DNA from: Chrysomallon squamiferum | Taxonomy: Eukaryota; Mollusca; Gastropoda; Neomphalida; Peltospiridae | Direction: 5' to 3' | DNA length: 64,000 nt | NCBI GenBank assembly: GCA_012295275.1 | Contig: CM022665.1 | Coordinates: forward strand, 45,212,595 to 45,276,594 | Shown: in pieces, positions 13,335 to 26,886 of the stretch | How the letters are laid out: each line of letters begins with the position of its first letter | Position numbering within the stretch: the first letter of the stretch is position 1 | Program-made: the position numbers and the translations under genes | Notes under the pieces: model-generated | Databases searched by the model: none | Seen by the model: only the letters and a program-made list of their open reading frames with translations | What the model was told of the DNA's origin: nothing

Positions 13335-16300
13335 ATGAGTCCCAAGCTTACCCACCATGCTGCAATTCCTTATGTGGAAATGATAGAAGAGGATTTGCAG
13401 CATTCACTGTCAACCATTGAAGAATGTTTTGAATGGCTAAATGAAATCTTGGAGGCATGCAAAAACTCTTTTGCAAAGTAAGTCAATTTTATTCAGATGT
13501 ACATTACATTTCTGTATTTATAATGATGTGTAGATGTACATATTATGATCTGAAAACAGTTATCAATACAAAATATGAAAACACAAATGTAATTGTTGAA
13601 CTTCTTAATGACTAAATAAAAACTGTTGGAATTTGTACACTATGCAGTTTTTGTAGACAGTGTTTCATAATATAATTATCTGTACTAAATATAAAATGAA
13701 AAACATAATTATTATACTTAAGGCTAAATAAAAAAAAAAATTCTGTTCACTATGCTGTTTACATAGATGAAAATCCATAAAACTATTATCAGTACTAAAT
13801 AAAAAATGATACTTTTAATTATTGTACATAACATAAAATCTTAATTCTGCATGTTAGGATTTGTACACTATTATCTATGCAATTTATAAAGATTCATATT
13901 TCACAGCACTTACAGAAGTTGTTACATTTCTTACTTGTACTAATTATAATTTGTTTTGCAGACCTGATATTCAGTTGCTTCCTGAGACACCTCACACCAA
14001 AAAAGGTCGAAGGAAGAGAGTTCTCACTCATCACAATTACAAAAAATCCGACTCACAGATAAGGTAGTAGCTTCACTGCATTACTAACAGAATATTCCAC
14101 AATAACTAAGGGAAAAAAAATCATTTTTATACATTCCTAGAAATTTTTCTTTATTCTAAATGGTCCGTTATCAGATTAAGTGTCAGATAATTCAATGGCT
14201 TTAACCAGTAATGGATTCATTGACAGAATATAACCCAAACATAAAATTAAAAAAGCATCAATAGAATAATTTAATTTCTACTAGAACAACTGGAACAAAA
14301 GTTTTTAAATAATGCTTAATAAGCTTTAAATGCTTGTAACGGCAAAAATTTAAATTCCTATTTTGGAGAATAAATTTTGGATAAGGAATCCTCAGCCTCT
14401 AGAGAAAAGAAGTAATATTAAAATCGAAACGTTTCCAATTTTACCTGAATGAACAACAAGAGTTAAAAACAAGACTGAAATATATTTAAATATACTGACT
14501 AATCTAACTTGTTTCTGAAAATTAAAAAAAAAAAAAAATCTTTGTTTATTTACAGTAGCGTAGACAGCGACAAAGAGAGCACACCCAGTAAAGTACCAAG
14601 ACAAACAAGAACAAGACGAATAAAACAAACAAGCCCGCCAAACGAGCCCAGAGTGACGAGGAACACGAGATCCAAGCTGAACTTTTCCCTCTCCTCCTCC
14701 TCTCAGTCCTCTCAATCCTCCAGTAGTCCTAACGCCAGAGTGAAATCTTCCGTTTCAAAGCCAGTCTACCATGTCGTGTTCAGCCCGCAGCCTGTCTCGC
14801 CAAACAGCATCGTCAAGCAGAGGGCGTCGGCCTACGAAGCCATGCTGCAGAAAAAGAAGAGCCCAAGCCCGGTGAAGCAAGTCAGGAAACATGCGACTAG
14901 CGAAACGCCAGAGTTTCGATCACTGCCTGACACCCCTGTGAATAAGGAAACACCGAAGATGCCAGCCTTGCAAGACACCCCAATGAATAAGGACACACAG
15001 GAGATGTCAACCTTGCAAGACACCCCTATGAATAAGGACATTCAGGAGGTGTCAACCTTGCAAGACACACCTGTGAATAAAGAAACACAGGAGGTGTCAA
15101 CCTTTCAAGACACACCTGTGAATAAAGAAACACAGGAGATGTCATCTTTGCCAGACACCCCTGTGAATAAGGAAACACCAGAAATCGATAGTTTCACAGA
15201 CACTCCCGAAACGCTGAAGCCACTGAAAGTTGTCAGTAAAATGAATTTCCCTAGTGCCAAGTGTGACGAGACAACTCCGGTTGCTAAGGGAGAAGAAAAA
15301 CTGGATCCCAGATCTTTTGATGAAAAGGAAACGACTCCTAGCAGACGTGTCAGCAGCACCAGGTCTCTGAGAAGTACCGAAAATCACAGACGTTCGTCGA
15401 GGAAGTCGCTGAAAGCCACGACAAAGCAACTGCGGAAGTTGTCTGGACGACAGCGTAGAAGTAGGCGCAGCAACCTTTTGGAGTCGTTCACTGAGCCGGT
15501 AAGATTTATAGTGTGTGTGTGTCTAAGTTAAACAGTCTGTGCTTGGATTTCATCTGTGAGTTATTGTTAAACTTGTGAATGTGTAACTTAGACTGGTTTC
15601 AGGTTTTTGTTGTATTTATTGAAAGATTTGTGATGACAATTAATCATAACTGCAGTTTAATGATTTTTGTTTCAATGATTTTTATTCTTTGCTTTTTATT
15701 TTATAATACTTATTTCTTACTTTTTTAATGATTTTTGTTCCAATGGTTTTTATTTTTTGCTTTTTATTTTATAATACTTATTTCTTACTCTTTTTTTAAA
15801 TTTAAAATTTTCAGATTCATGTAGAACCAATGCAGTGTGATGAGAGCACTAAAAGACCAAGGACAAGATTACGACTGAAGAAGATTATTAATAATGTGTG
15901 TATTTCTATAACTTCTTTCTTCCTCTTTTTTTTTTTTTCTCTCTCTCTCTCTCAGTTCAACACATTAGTAGATATCACATAAGAAGTTACATTTATTTAA
16001 CAAACGAAATTTAAATTAGTTACAAAGAAAATAAAATTATTTAAAAAAACAACCAAAAAAAAAACATTCAATAATTTTCAGATTAACAGTTTGGTTACAC
16101 TTTCTTTAATTTTGCAAATAAAACAGTCATTTTGTACAATACATTTTTTTTCAGAATGCAGCAGTAAGCGGTTCACCCAGAGAAGAGAACATCACAGCCA
16201 GCTCGGAATCAACCAGTGGTCAGGACCACGACCACGACGATAAAGAGAACAAAGAAACCAAAGCCGAGGTTCAGCTGCAGCCTCCCGTCAAACACAGCAC

Positions 16301-17531
16301 GATGTACAAACAAGCAGTAGCGCACGCTGTCGAGTCCGACGGTGACGAGGAGGTGTTCAGAATGCCCAGGTCAAAACTGAGGGTCAAGAAGGTGAAGAAA
16401 ACTAAACTAGCGGGATCGGGAAGCGATTTTCCGAGAACGTCTTGCAGCGACACCGACTCCAGCAGTGAAAGATCAGTGAGGCAAAGCACGCGAACAAAAA
16501 CGAGGAAACGCAAAACAGTTCAGAATAAGAGCTCAGTGTCCGAGAGTTCGGAATGTGAAAAACCCGTGGTACAGAAATGTGATTCTAATAGTGTTGAGGG
16601 ACGGACGTTGGACAAGGACAACGGTGCGCAGAGAGAAAGTGTCGATTCCGGCATTGTAAGTATCTGTTGTGTCTAGTTTTGTGTGTGAAGTAATATGGTT
16701 TATATATACGATTAGTTAAGTGTAAGTGAATGTACATGAGCATAAATAGCTGAAGCAGTAGTGATAATAATAGTTAATTGTAGCTTTAGTTTTAAACACA
16801 TATATTTACTTTTTCACACACATACACACATGTATACAAACTCAGATGATTGAAGGTACCTAAGTGTGTATTATTTTATATTTTTATATTTTTTTTTCAT
16901 TTTTTTTTATTTAACTAACAGGGCAGTAAAGGAATTGGAGCAGTAAATGCTGACAATAAAATTGAGAAAGAGAACACGAGAAGAAAATCTTCAAGAAGTT
17001 CTGGAAAGATGACTGACAGTGAGAACAACAACAAGACTGAACCGGAACCAGAACCAGAGAAAACAACTAGGTTTGTTTCTGTACTTACACCGAATACTTT
17101 TCTGGGTTTTTTACCTTCCTTTTGGGAGGGAAGGAATTCTTTGAGCAATTAGTTAATCTTTTATGGAAAGCAGATGAATTTATTGGTGAATGATGTCTTC
17201 CTTGATATCATAGATATTATTAATTTCCATTCCAGTTATATAAAGGATTGATCTGTGGTTGCAGGTTATATTTGTGTTGTGGTTATTGTTTGTGTGTGTT
17301 TATAAGAAAATTCATTGTTTCAAAAAATTGATAATCCATCCTTACTGTAAATTAATTTCTGATTTGATTACTTAAAGAACAAAAACAAGGAAGAGACAAG
17401 CTGAAGATGAAGTTAAAAGTGCTCCTCCCAAACGATCTTGTACAGGATCAATGACCAGCTTTTCAAAAGAAGTGAGTTTCTTTCAGTTTTTAGTTTATTT
17501 TCACCTTGTGGTTTTTCTTTTTCAGTTATTG

Positions 17532-17564
<33 letters not shown>

Positions 17565-18169
17565 TGGAAAAATTTCTTTTTATTTACCAGTAAATGAAAT
17601 TGTAATAATTAACATAACTTTTTACATTTAAAATTATCACCTTGTATTTCATATTCCAGGAACAGATTGATAACAGAAGAAATTCAGAACATAATACATC
17701 TCAATCAGCCAGGTGAACTTCTGTTTCTAAACTTTTTATTTTAAATTTGTTGTTTATGTAATTTAATATTCAGTTATCAGGAACTTCTTTCAGTTATATA
17801 CTTTATGGAAAAGTTTAGTTTTTTTTAATTTAAGTTTAAGTGTGCAATAGTTACAGCTCATGAATTATTTATTTTATTTTATTCCTCAAGTTTTATTGTT
17901 ATTATTATTCTTTATTTAAAAACAGTGACAGTGGTAACAGTGATGGAGATTCCAGTGATAAAACTCCTTCACCGAAGTGTCCCAGAGACAAGGTATGTGT
18001 CCGTTAGTTGTCTTCTGCTTCAAAGTACGATGTAGTTCAGTTATTAAAACATCTCAGTTTGTTATCAAATTAATCTTCTGTTTGGTTCAGCCTGAACATT
18101 ACATCCTAATGATTGAAACATGTATGTAAGACATCCTTTGTAGTAACAATTTCTTTTATTAAAAAGATA

Positions 18170-18215
<46 letters not shown>

Positions 18216-21200
18216 CATTTACGTTTTTAAAATTTTATTTTATTTTTGTTATTATATTTCACCTTTTTTTTCACATTTTTAATTTATTTGTTTTAATTAA
18301 ATTTTATTTTTGCAATTTTTTGGTCACATTTTTATTAATATTTTTTTAATTTTATTTTATTTTTTTAGATTGTGCTTCCACATACATTTTCATTCATGAG
18401 TCATTCCAAGTACAACACCCCAAAACCTTCAAACCTGCTCTCAGGGATGGTGACATCTTTCATCAAGAGATCAGTAAACACACCCACACACATCTCACAA
18501 CAGGTAAAAAGAGTTTTATTGTTGTTGTGTTTCATGTGTACATCAAATAAAATTATAATAAGAGCACATCTGATGTGTAGTATTAAATCCCAATAAGCTG
18601 GAGTAAGATTATATAAAACATAGCTACTTAATCCATGGTAGTAGTTACTAACTTCATTGAATAAATGTTACAAGTGTATTGTATACTTACCATTGTTATT
18701 TTATTATTTTATTTTATTTTTATTTAATTTTATTTAATTTAATTTTTTTATTATTTTATTTTTTTTTTAATTATTTTTTTTTTTTTTTTTTTTATTATTA
18801 TTTTTTTTAATTATTTTTATTTATTTTATTTTATTTTTTTATTTTTTTTTTTTTTTTTTTTTGTTGTAAATATTGGATCATACCATTATACAAAAAGTGA
18901 TAGTGCTGAACCAGTTGAAACTTTTTTTAATGAAATTTCAGATAAAATAACATGCTTCATTATCTTTTCATAATAGTTTGGTTCTTGATTAGCTGATTAG
19001 CATGCTTGAGTGATTTCAGTAAAAAAAAAATTCTCCATTGTTCATTAGTGATCACTATACCGTAACATGAACAGATGTTTTTATTTTGTAAAGATGACAT
19101 ATGATGATATACAGACTAAACGTTTAATAAACGATTACAGATATTTCATTTATAGACTGATTCAGATGCATTTTGTTATATTTACAATATTTTATTCCAT
19201 CAAGTTTACATAGTTTTTATTTTTTTTGGTCTTATCCCTGGTTTCATTTTCAAGAGGTGATCTTCTAATTGTTTGTTTTGCTTCTGATATGATTGTTTAG
19301 TTATGTTTTTTGTTTCTAAATTATATTTGATGTATGAAAATAGAAGTATGTTCCTAAATATCCTTCAATTATTCTTTCTCTCTCTCTCTCTAGGATCTGA
19401 TGGAAATGAGAAGGAAAGAATTCAAAGAGAAACAGAAGAAAGAACAAGATAGGATCAGAAAGCGAGAAGAACAGCTGAGAAAGAAAATGGAAGAGCGAAA
19501 AAGGCAAGTTTCTTAAATTTGTTATTTGTATTTGACAGTAATTTTATTCTGTTTGTGTGTGTGTGTGTGTGTGTAAGACAAAAAAGTTCATGCTTGTAAA
19601 ATGAAGTTATTTAGGGTTTGTTTTGTACATGTAATTAAAACAGTTATTTGTCTTGAAGATACAGCCATATTTGTTTTCGATTGTCATTAAAGATTCATTT
19701 ATTCCTACGTAGGTTAAGTTATTTGAATAGCCAAGTGTCTAGTTTGTACACTCAATATGTTTTTTGCCAGATTTTAATCCTTTTAATTTCTGAAAATAAA
19801 GTTTCAAAATATGTTCATTTTATTATATTTTATTATTATTATTATATATTTTATTTATTTTTTTCACAGAAAGAGGGAAGAACGAATGAGAAAAGTGGCT
19901 GAACATCGTGAAATGAAAGAAAGGATTGAGAGAGAAATGAAGGAACAAACGGCGAAAAAAACTGTTGAGCGATTGCAGACAACTGACAAACTGAAAGAAG
20001 AAAAGTTGAAGGAAGAAAAAGAACTAAAAGCTAGAATACGGTATTAGCAATATATCAGTTTAAAACAAAAATTTAAAAAATAAACTACCTTTGTTTCTCC
20101 TTGTTATAAAATTATACATTTTTTGAAAGTGTATCTCAAACGTCAATATTATATGAGGATGGTGAAAATAAATATTTTATTATCTTAAACTATTTTCCAA
20201 AAATATTATATTATCCTAAGCATATTTACAGTGCTGTCTGTAAAAATATCTTATTTATTTCTAGTATTTCCAGCGCTCTGAAGTTTTACAAGATTTACTT
20301 ATTTCTGGTAGTACTGGCTGTTTATTGACCTATATAGAGTGTGGGTGTCTGTAACAGGAGATGGGTTTCTGTTGGTTGTTGTTGTTGAGCTACATGTGTC
20401 TATTTTAATGGTTAAAGGGATTAGGTAGTTGTGACTTGACTTTTCGTGTACATTTTTGTTTCATTGTTTTCAGGCTGAAGAAGCAGCAGGAAGCAGAGAT
20501 ACGACGCAAACAAGATGCTGAAGAGAAGATGAGAAAACGTCAAGAAATGGTTAGTATTTGAAAAAAAAATGTTTTTTTTTATTAATAATAATAATAACAA
20601 TAGCAATAAATTTAGAAATCATAGTAGCAAAGATAATTTGTGTTAAAAAAAGAGAAGTAAATATACACCTCATGCTGAATTGCCAATCATGACTTGAACA
20701 AGTAAAAATATATTTTTTATTTAAATCAATATATTTTTATTCTTTCTTCTTTTGGCACACTGCAAACAAGTTATAAAGATTAATGCTTTACAGCATCTTG
20801 TATGTTATTTTCTTTTCCAAACAGTACTCAGTGGTTATTTTTAATCAAAGGATTTTGTGTTGCAGAAAATGAATGTGAAAGATCTGTTATTGTTGACCAT
20901 GTGACAACAAAGTTCTGCTTGTACTGCTGTTGTCAGTTATAAGCATGTTGTTTTGTAGTTTTATTAATTTAACATTCTTGCTTTGTTAATTATTAGTTTT
21001 ATCTGTTTTAATTATTTTTTTATTTCTGAACAAAATTATGTATGTATGTATATGTGTGTTTGTGTGTTCATTTTCAGTCTTATTTTTGTTATATTAAAAT
21101 TTATTTCTTTGAATATTATTGTATTTGTGTATATGAAATTTACTTATTTTTTGCAACCCTACATTTGTTCACAGGAAGAAGAACTGAGAAGACACCATGA

Positions 21201-23809
21201 TATGATGCAGAGAAAAAAAGAATTTGAAGAACAGGAACGACAGAAGAAAATAGCAGAGGAGCGTAAAAAATATGACCGTGTCGCTGAGATAGAAAGAGAA
21301 CGAATGATGGAACAGGAAAAACAGAGGAAAATGCAAGAGGATGAAATGAGAGAAAGACAAAAGCAGAAAGAAGAAAAGTAAGTTTCTAATTTTAGATATT
21401 TTAGAATCCAAATAAATTCGTTGAGGTGAAAACTATTTTCTCTTTCTTTTTTTTTTTTCTTCTTCTTTGAAACTGGAAAATAACTTTTAATAGTTTATGA
21501 TTTAAAAAATTACATTTCAAATAAAAAAAAAATACAAATAAAAGGTTCTGATATGAAAAGTAACCAGCTCTGAGCATTAGTATTCTGTTTTATTTCAAAT
21601 AATAAAAAAAAATTATATATTATTATTATTATTATTATTATCAAAGTGCAGTTAATATCTGTGAGAGCAAGCTTCCAAAAGTCATCCAGAACTAATGCCC
21701 AGTTGATTGAGGGTTTTTAAAAGATAATTACTGATACATTCGTTTATTTTTATTTTTTTCCAGGGAGAAAGCGTATGCTCGTGAAAGAGCTGAGAAAGAA
21801 AAACAGGAGCTTGAGAGACGTCGTGAACGGGAAATTGCTTTGAAGAAGGAGATGGAAATACTGAAGGAAATGGTTTGTGGTTGTTTTTTTTTCATTTTTT
21901 TTTTAAATTCTGTATTTTCTGTGCTGTTCTGTCTTTGTCATATATGGAAATACGATCACATTGGTGTTGGTTTTTTTTTTCATTTTTGTTGGGTTTGGCC
22001 CTAATTTGTCTTTTCTTAACTGAGCAAGAAAGATTTTCCTTGATAGCTTAATGACAGAATCAATGGTAAGATTAAGTTAATTAATGTTAGTTTGAATATG
22101 CTTTATATATTTTCAGCTCACATTCAGATCTAGACTAACTATCCGTTAGTATTTTAAAACTCTGAAAGTATTCAGTTCTAAACATTCATTTTGTCTTACC
22201 TTCTGAAATGAAATTTTTGCAATTTTTGGTATTTTTTTTTTGTTTTTTCGTTTTTGCTGGGTATTGACAGAACTTTTCTTTTCTTAACCAAGAAAGAAAG
22301 ATTATGCTCAAATAGTTTAAAGATGTAATGATGGTAAAATTAAGTTAAATATTTTTTAAAAAAGGAAAAGAAAAGAATGCAGCGACTGCACCAGGAGGAG
22401 CTGAAGGCTGAAGAACTGAGAAAACAAGACCAGAAGTTGAAGATGATGATAGAGAAGCACAACAACGAGGTGATCACCAAAGGTGCGATGCCCTCAGCTC
22501 TCATCAACATCAAGCTCAACTCAACTGTGACGCTGGACTCTACAACCGCATCAAACATTCAGAAAGAATTGTTAGTATTGTTCAGTTTGTGTGTGTTGCA
22601 AAAACTTTGATTGTCATAAGTTGTTTGTAGTTACATTGCAGGCTCTTTTTTAGTGGTAGAATTCTTGGTTGTATGATCTGTACTGACTGTAAGTGCCGTC
22701 GTTGATCATATCCCAGTTCAGTCTTTTTCATTGATTTTATTCCAGGTCTAAGACCATGATAAAAAAAATTTCAGTTCTGTAAGATAAAAAAATGTCTTTA
22801 AGATCAAGCAACAAAGAATATTAAAATGTGTTTCAGTGTTATTCAGTTTACTTCAGTAATAGTTTGTGGGTAGATCGTGGAACAGTTGTATTAGTCAGCA
22901 CTGGATAAAAGACATTGGTGACACTGGAAGTGGAAGAGAATGTATTGTTTCATTTGATGATAGTTACAGATGAAGCTTAATTACTAGATTAATTACTTGA
23001 GTGGTTGCTAGCACGTTTGTTTAACTAATCAAATATATGTTTGTAGATCGATATTGACAAATGAGAAGACTAAAGGCTCGTGTGGAGAGAACTACAACAT
23101 CGACGACCTTCGTTCTGACGATTCCTCCGATGATGATGAAGCTCCAAAAAAGAAAATTCCAAGCTGGGCGCAAGGTGCGAATACATTTTTTTAAATTTTA
23201 AATAAAATAAAATTAAATATGTAGTAATTGTCCTTTAGATTGTCATAGCAGTATAATTTTTGGTATATGGAAAATATACGACTGAATGTGTGTCTACGAA
23301 TGTTGCTGAATAATTTTTTATTTCTGCAAACTGTTGAATATTTATATTCTTCGAATTTCTCATCAGGTTAATTTTGCGTTGATAATGGATAATGCATGCT
23401 GAGAGTTAACTGTAGAAAGTTACCAATATTAAAGAAATGAATTCCTCATTTACGTATTGAAAACAGAATGCAATTCTTATTCATATTTTATTTATTATAT
23501 ATACTTGTGGTAATCTGAGACGAAAAAAAGACTACTAACTACTATACATAATATTTTTCACCAGCAAGCCTCTTTGATAAATAACAAATATTTTGTAATT
23601 AAATATTTTTATTATAAAATTATATTTTTTTTCTCCTAGGTCAAATGTTGAAGGCTGCCTTGATTCAGCAACACTATTCTCCTCCTGATTTGGACTTGCT
23701 CTTTCAGAAGATTGAACCTCCAGATCTCAATGACATTTTTGTTAAACAGAAGCCTAGATTCAACAAGAGAGGCAGTTCAGCCATTTGGGACTCACCACTT
23801 TTAAAGTAA
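13335..23809 (+). CDS. INCENP: Inner centromere protein INCENP
   Basis: Scaffold of the chromosomal passenger complex. In known INCENPs the N-terminus binds survivin and borealin and the C-terminal IN-box binds and activates Aurora B. Coding exons: 13335-13477, 13962-14063, 14556-15498, 15815-15895, 16155-16655, 16922-17070, 17378-17471, 17660-17712, 17926-17992, 18369-18503, 19394-19503, 19870-20040, 20474-20549, 21175-21377, 21764-21872, 22365-22570, 23047-23174, 23640-23809 (3441 nt, about 1146 aa; human is about 918). Residues 1-48 form the helical N-terminal box. Residues 205-294 are six 15-aa T-P repeats. About 712-756 holds the SFIKRS...TP segment seen in other INCENPs. About 757-1040 is a charged E/K/R-rich single alpha-helix or coiled-coil region. 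The IN-box is about 1062-1146, with DDLRSDDSSDDD, IPSWAQ and SSAIWDSPLL. A 5'UTR acceptor at 13321-13322 implies a non-coding first exon. The intron after 19503 is GC-AG. The acceptor before 22365 is weak. Confidence 0.95.
14923..15192 (+). repeat. Six 45-bp coding repeats in INCENP
   Basis: Six tandem 15-codon units of the form (L/F)(P/Q)DTP(V/M)NK(E/D)(T/I)(P/Q)(E/K)xxx, residues about 205-294, plus a decayed seventh (FTDTPET). All units are in frame and keep the DTP core. Confidence 0.95.
15659..15790. repeat. 68-bp tandem duplication before INCENP exon 5
   Basis: Two near-identical copies of an AT-rich segment, starting at 15659 and 15727, immediately before the pyrimidine tract of the exon at 15815. 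Confidence 0.8.
18168..18862. repeat. ATT and T-rich tracts in INCENP introns
   Basis: An ATT array at about 18168-18215 and a long T-rich, ATTTT-rich stretch at about 18695-18862, flanking the exon 18369-18503. Confidence 0.75.
19504..19509 (+). other. GC-AG splice donor in INCENP
   Basis: Exon 19394-19503 ends AAAAG|gcaagt and the next exon starts at 19870 after ttcacag. Only this junction keeps the frame (ERKRKREERMRK). The nearest GT, three bases downstream, would shift it. AG|GCAAGT is the optimal context for known GC donors. Confidence 0.85.
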
Positions 23810-26800
23810 ACAGTTTTAAAAAAAAAAAAAAAAACATTTTGTGAATAGCATTCTGTAATAATTTATGTTAATAGCTTTGTAAATAGAATCACAGCCAGTG
23901 TCAGAGGCTTGCATTATCACATGACAGATGTATTAAATATCAGTTTTAGCTGTAAAAACAACAAACTTTGGCTTGCAAAGCAGATTTTTCATTATACAGC
24001 AAATATCTGTTAGGTTGTTGTGTTGGGCATTATAACCAATCTTTATCTTTGCTTTTCTTTCAGTTTAAGGAAATGAGTATTTCATTGCTTGTGTAGGCAT
24101 TGACAGAAACCAAGGAACAAACAAAATAATTACAAAAATTGTTTGGTCTTGTGTAAAAATCACAAATTAGCTAGCATAGGTAGGGTTTTAAATGCGAATA
24201 GTATTACCTTGTATAAAGCATATCAAAGTTAATTGCTCACTATGGATGGACTTTTCTTTCTTTTTTTTTCTTTTTTTTGTTAATCACTAAAATGTATATC
24301 TTTAATAAGAATTGTCTAACTCTTCTTCCAAGTGTCTTTAAGGATGTTTGTTGATGACTTTCAGTCTGGAAAGATATGGTTATTTTATATCGGTGAAAAA
24401 GAAGAAGAAGCTTAATCATTTGTAGTAAAATGATGTGTGTTATGTTGTAAGAAAGTTTCACTTAATGGAATTATACATTTTTAAAACTTTACTTTTTTTA
24501 ATTGTTATTAATTATTGTTATTTTATTTTATTTTCTGGGTTGAAAAAAATTTTCCTATAATATATCTGAAAATGATTTTCTGCATTTGTGTTACATAATC
24601 CGGCTGAAACCTTATTCGTGTAGAACAAAAATTATTCAGCTTTTGATTTCCTTGCTCAAACCAAACTGATCAAAGCAGTGACACTTGATATTTATTTGTT
24701 TTAGCTAATTTTACTAAATTTTTAAAAAGTTTAAGGTAGGATGTCTGTTAGTGTTATGTGTATATAATTAATATATTTTGTAGCAGAACATCAGATTTTA
24801 ATTTGTTGACCTTCCAGTCAAGCCAAAAGTAAGATAGACAATAAGTCTGGAAATGATGGGAAAATGTAGATTACAGAGACAGTACAAACTCTTGTATTCA
24901 CAGAAAACAGTTTGCCATGCATTTATGATAGAAAAATAAATTTTTAAAATAAAAAGTTATTTTCCCTTTATGGTTCCAAAGTTTTTAGGTACCTTACAAC
25001 AGTATTGAGAAAATATTTTAAAATATGTTTTCATTGGGGTTTTTCATTTTTGTGTAAGATTTTTAAACAATTTGAATGAATGTTGTACAGGTATTGTAAA
25101 AGTTCGTGTGTGTGTGTGTAAAATATATATATATAATTTGTTTTCTGTGGCTTTTCTCTCAATTTTAACTTTGATTGATCAGTATTTTGGTTACTTTTGC
25201 AGAATCACTGCATTGACACCAAACTTTAATAATACTTTGTCTCTGTTAATCATTGGGCAAATGTGAATTAGCTATTCAGAAAGCAGGATACATTGTGCTG
25301 AAGATGCACTTGTCATAACTAAAACGTTGTCAATGACAAAACATTTAATTTATCAGATTGCTATTTAAATAGCACAAGACATAATATCAAAAACAAGTTG
25401 TATATGCATAACATTCTTCATAATTCATTTCAAGTGTAGAAAGCTCATCTATTGATTTTATTTCAGCAACTCATATTTTTAATTTTTATTACTGTACATA
25501 GGGATCGACATTATTTTAGTATATAACAAGATGTATGTAAAACATTTTTAATGTTTTCTTTCCAATATATTTCCTACATTATTATTAAACAGAATGACCA
25601 TTTTTTTAATTTATATGAAAAATAACTGCATGCAATACGACAGAAATAAAAGTTTCAACATTTTAGCAAATACATAAAACATGTTTATATTTTTTGTTTG
25701 GTGGGTGAAGTACTGAGAGGAATGAAGCATCAATTTTTTGTTTTTTTTTTTTTTTTTTCCCCTCCATGTTAATTGCAGAAATTGTGAAAATCTGTTGTGT
25801 ATCAACAAATTTGGAGAATGTCTTGGGAGGGAGGTGTTCTTTTGTTATCAATAGATAAAATAAATTTTTAAAAAGTGCTATCACTTAAAAAAAATAATAA
25901 TAATAATATAATAATGATATTGTGTGTGTTTCAGTTACTGAAGTTTGTTTATATGTAAATTTGTGTAGAAAAATAAATTTGTGAAATAAAACTGTGTACA
26001 TGTATTCCTGATTTTTTTTTTTTTACTTTACCATGAAAGTAAGTCCAAGAAATACAAGTTTATTTTTAAAATAAAAGCTATTAAATAATAGCTGTGTTGT
26101 AAATTAAAAATGGGTATTCAGTGTAGTAAAATTATTAGTAATAATATAAAATGCATAATTTAAAGATACTTTTTTTTTATCAGTATTTTTAATAAGTTGG
26201 GTTAGTCCTATCATAAAATCAAAAATGAAACATTAATCATGAAAAAAAAATAATTTTAATAATTTTTAGATACTGCAAAAACAGTGGCCAATAATGTAAA
26301 CCCCAGTCACATTAAAAATACACCCCCAAAAACATGATTTTGTGTAAATTTATCATTTAAATATTTCAGTTTTTCTGTGGTAAATTATGTATTATTTTTA
26401 TTCAGAGTATCTAGAACACTGGGAGGGGGGGGAAGTTTGTCTAAATAAATTTTCTATATTAAATATAATCCATTTTGTTATGGATATATTTAAAAAAATT
26501 ATACTAATTTCAAAAAAGACTTTATTCAGAATGTTTTAGAAATTACTTTAGTATATATAGCACAACACACAAAAATTCATTCAAATAAAATAATTTCAGA
26601 ATACAATAGGAATAACTTAATAGACTTTTATTCAGAATGTTTCAATACACAGAAAAAAACATTTCTTTGTTATGGCAAAAATTGCATGATTAATCTGAAT
26701 ACTGAAGTACTTAAATTACTGGTCTCAATCAAAAATTTAAAAACCAAGATTTCAAAGAGGACATCTTTATTTCCTGTGTCTTTTTTTTTTTTTTTTTCCC

Positions 26801-26886
26801 TTGTAAATAAAAAGTCTATATTAACAATCTAACGAACATGTCCCACACACAGTCTTGGTATATTTCAAATCACACTGTTGTCTGTT
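23810..26886. other. INCENP 3' UTR and convergent intergenic region
   Basis: No further gene recognised. Several AATAAA strings follow the INCENP stop. The one at 25985-25990, followed by a TGT-rich then T-rich stretch, is a plausible cleavage signal. Sequence above about 26400 may include the 3' UTR of the minus-strand ATP5PB. Confidence 0.45.
24061..24076 (+). other. Possible alternative last INCENP exon
   Basis: A strong acceptor (cttttctttcag, ending at 24063) follows a weak donor AAA|gtaaac at 23806. If used, the protein would end SPLLNLRK instead of SPLLK. Confidence 0.25.
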
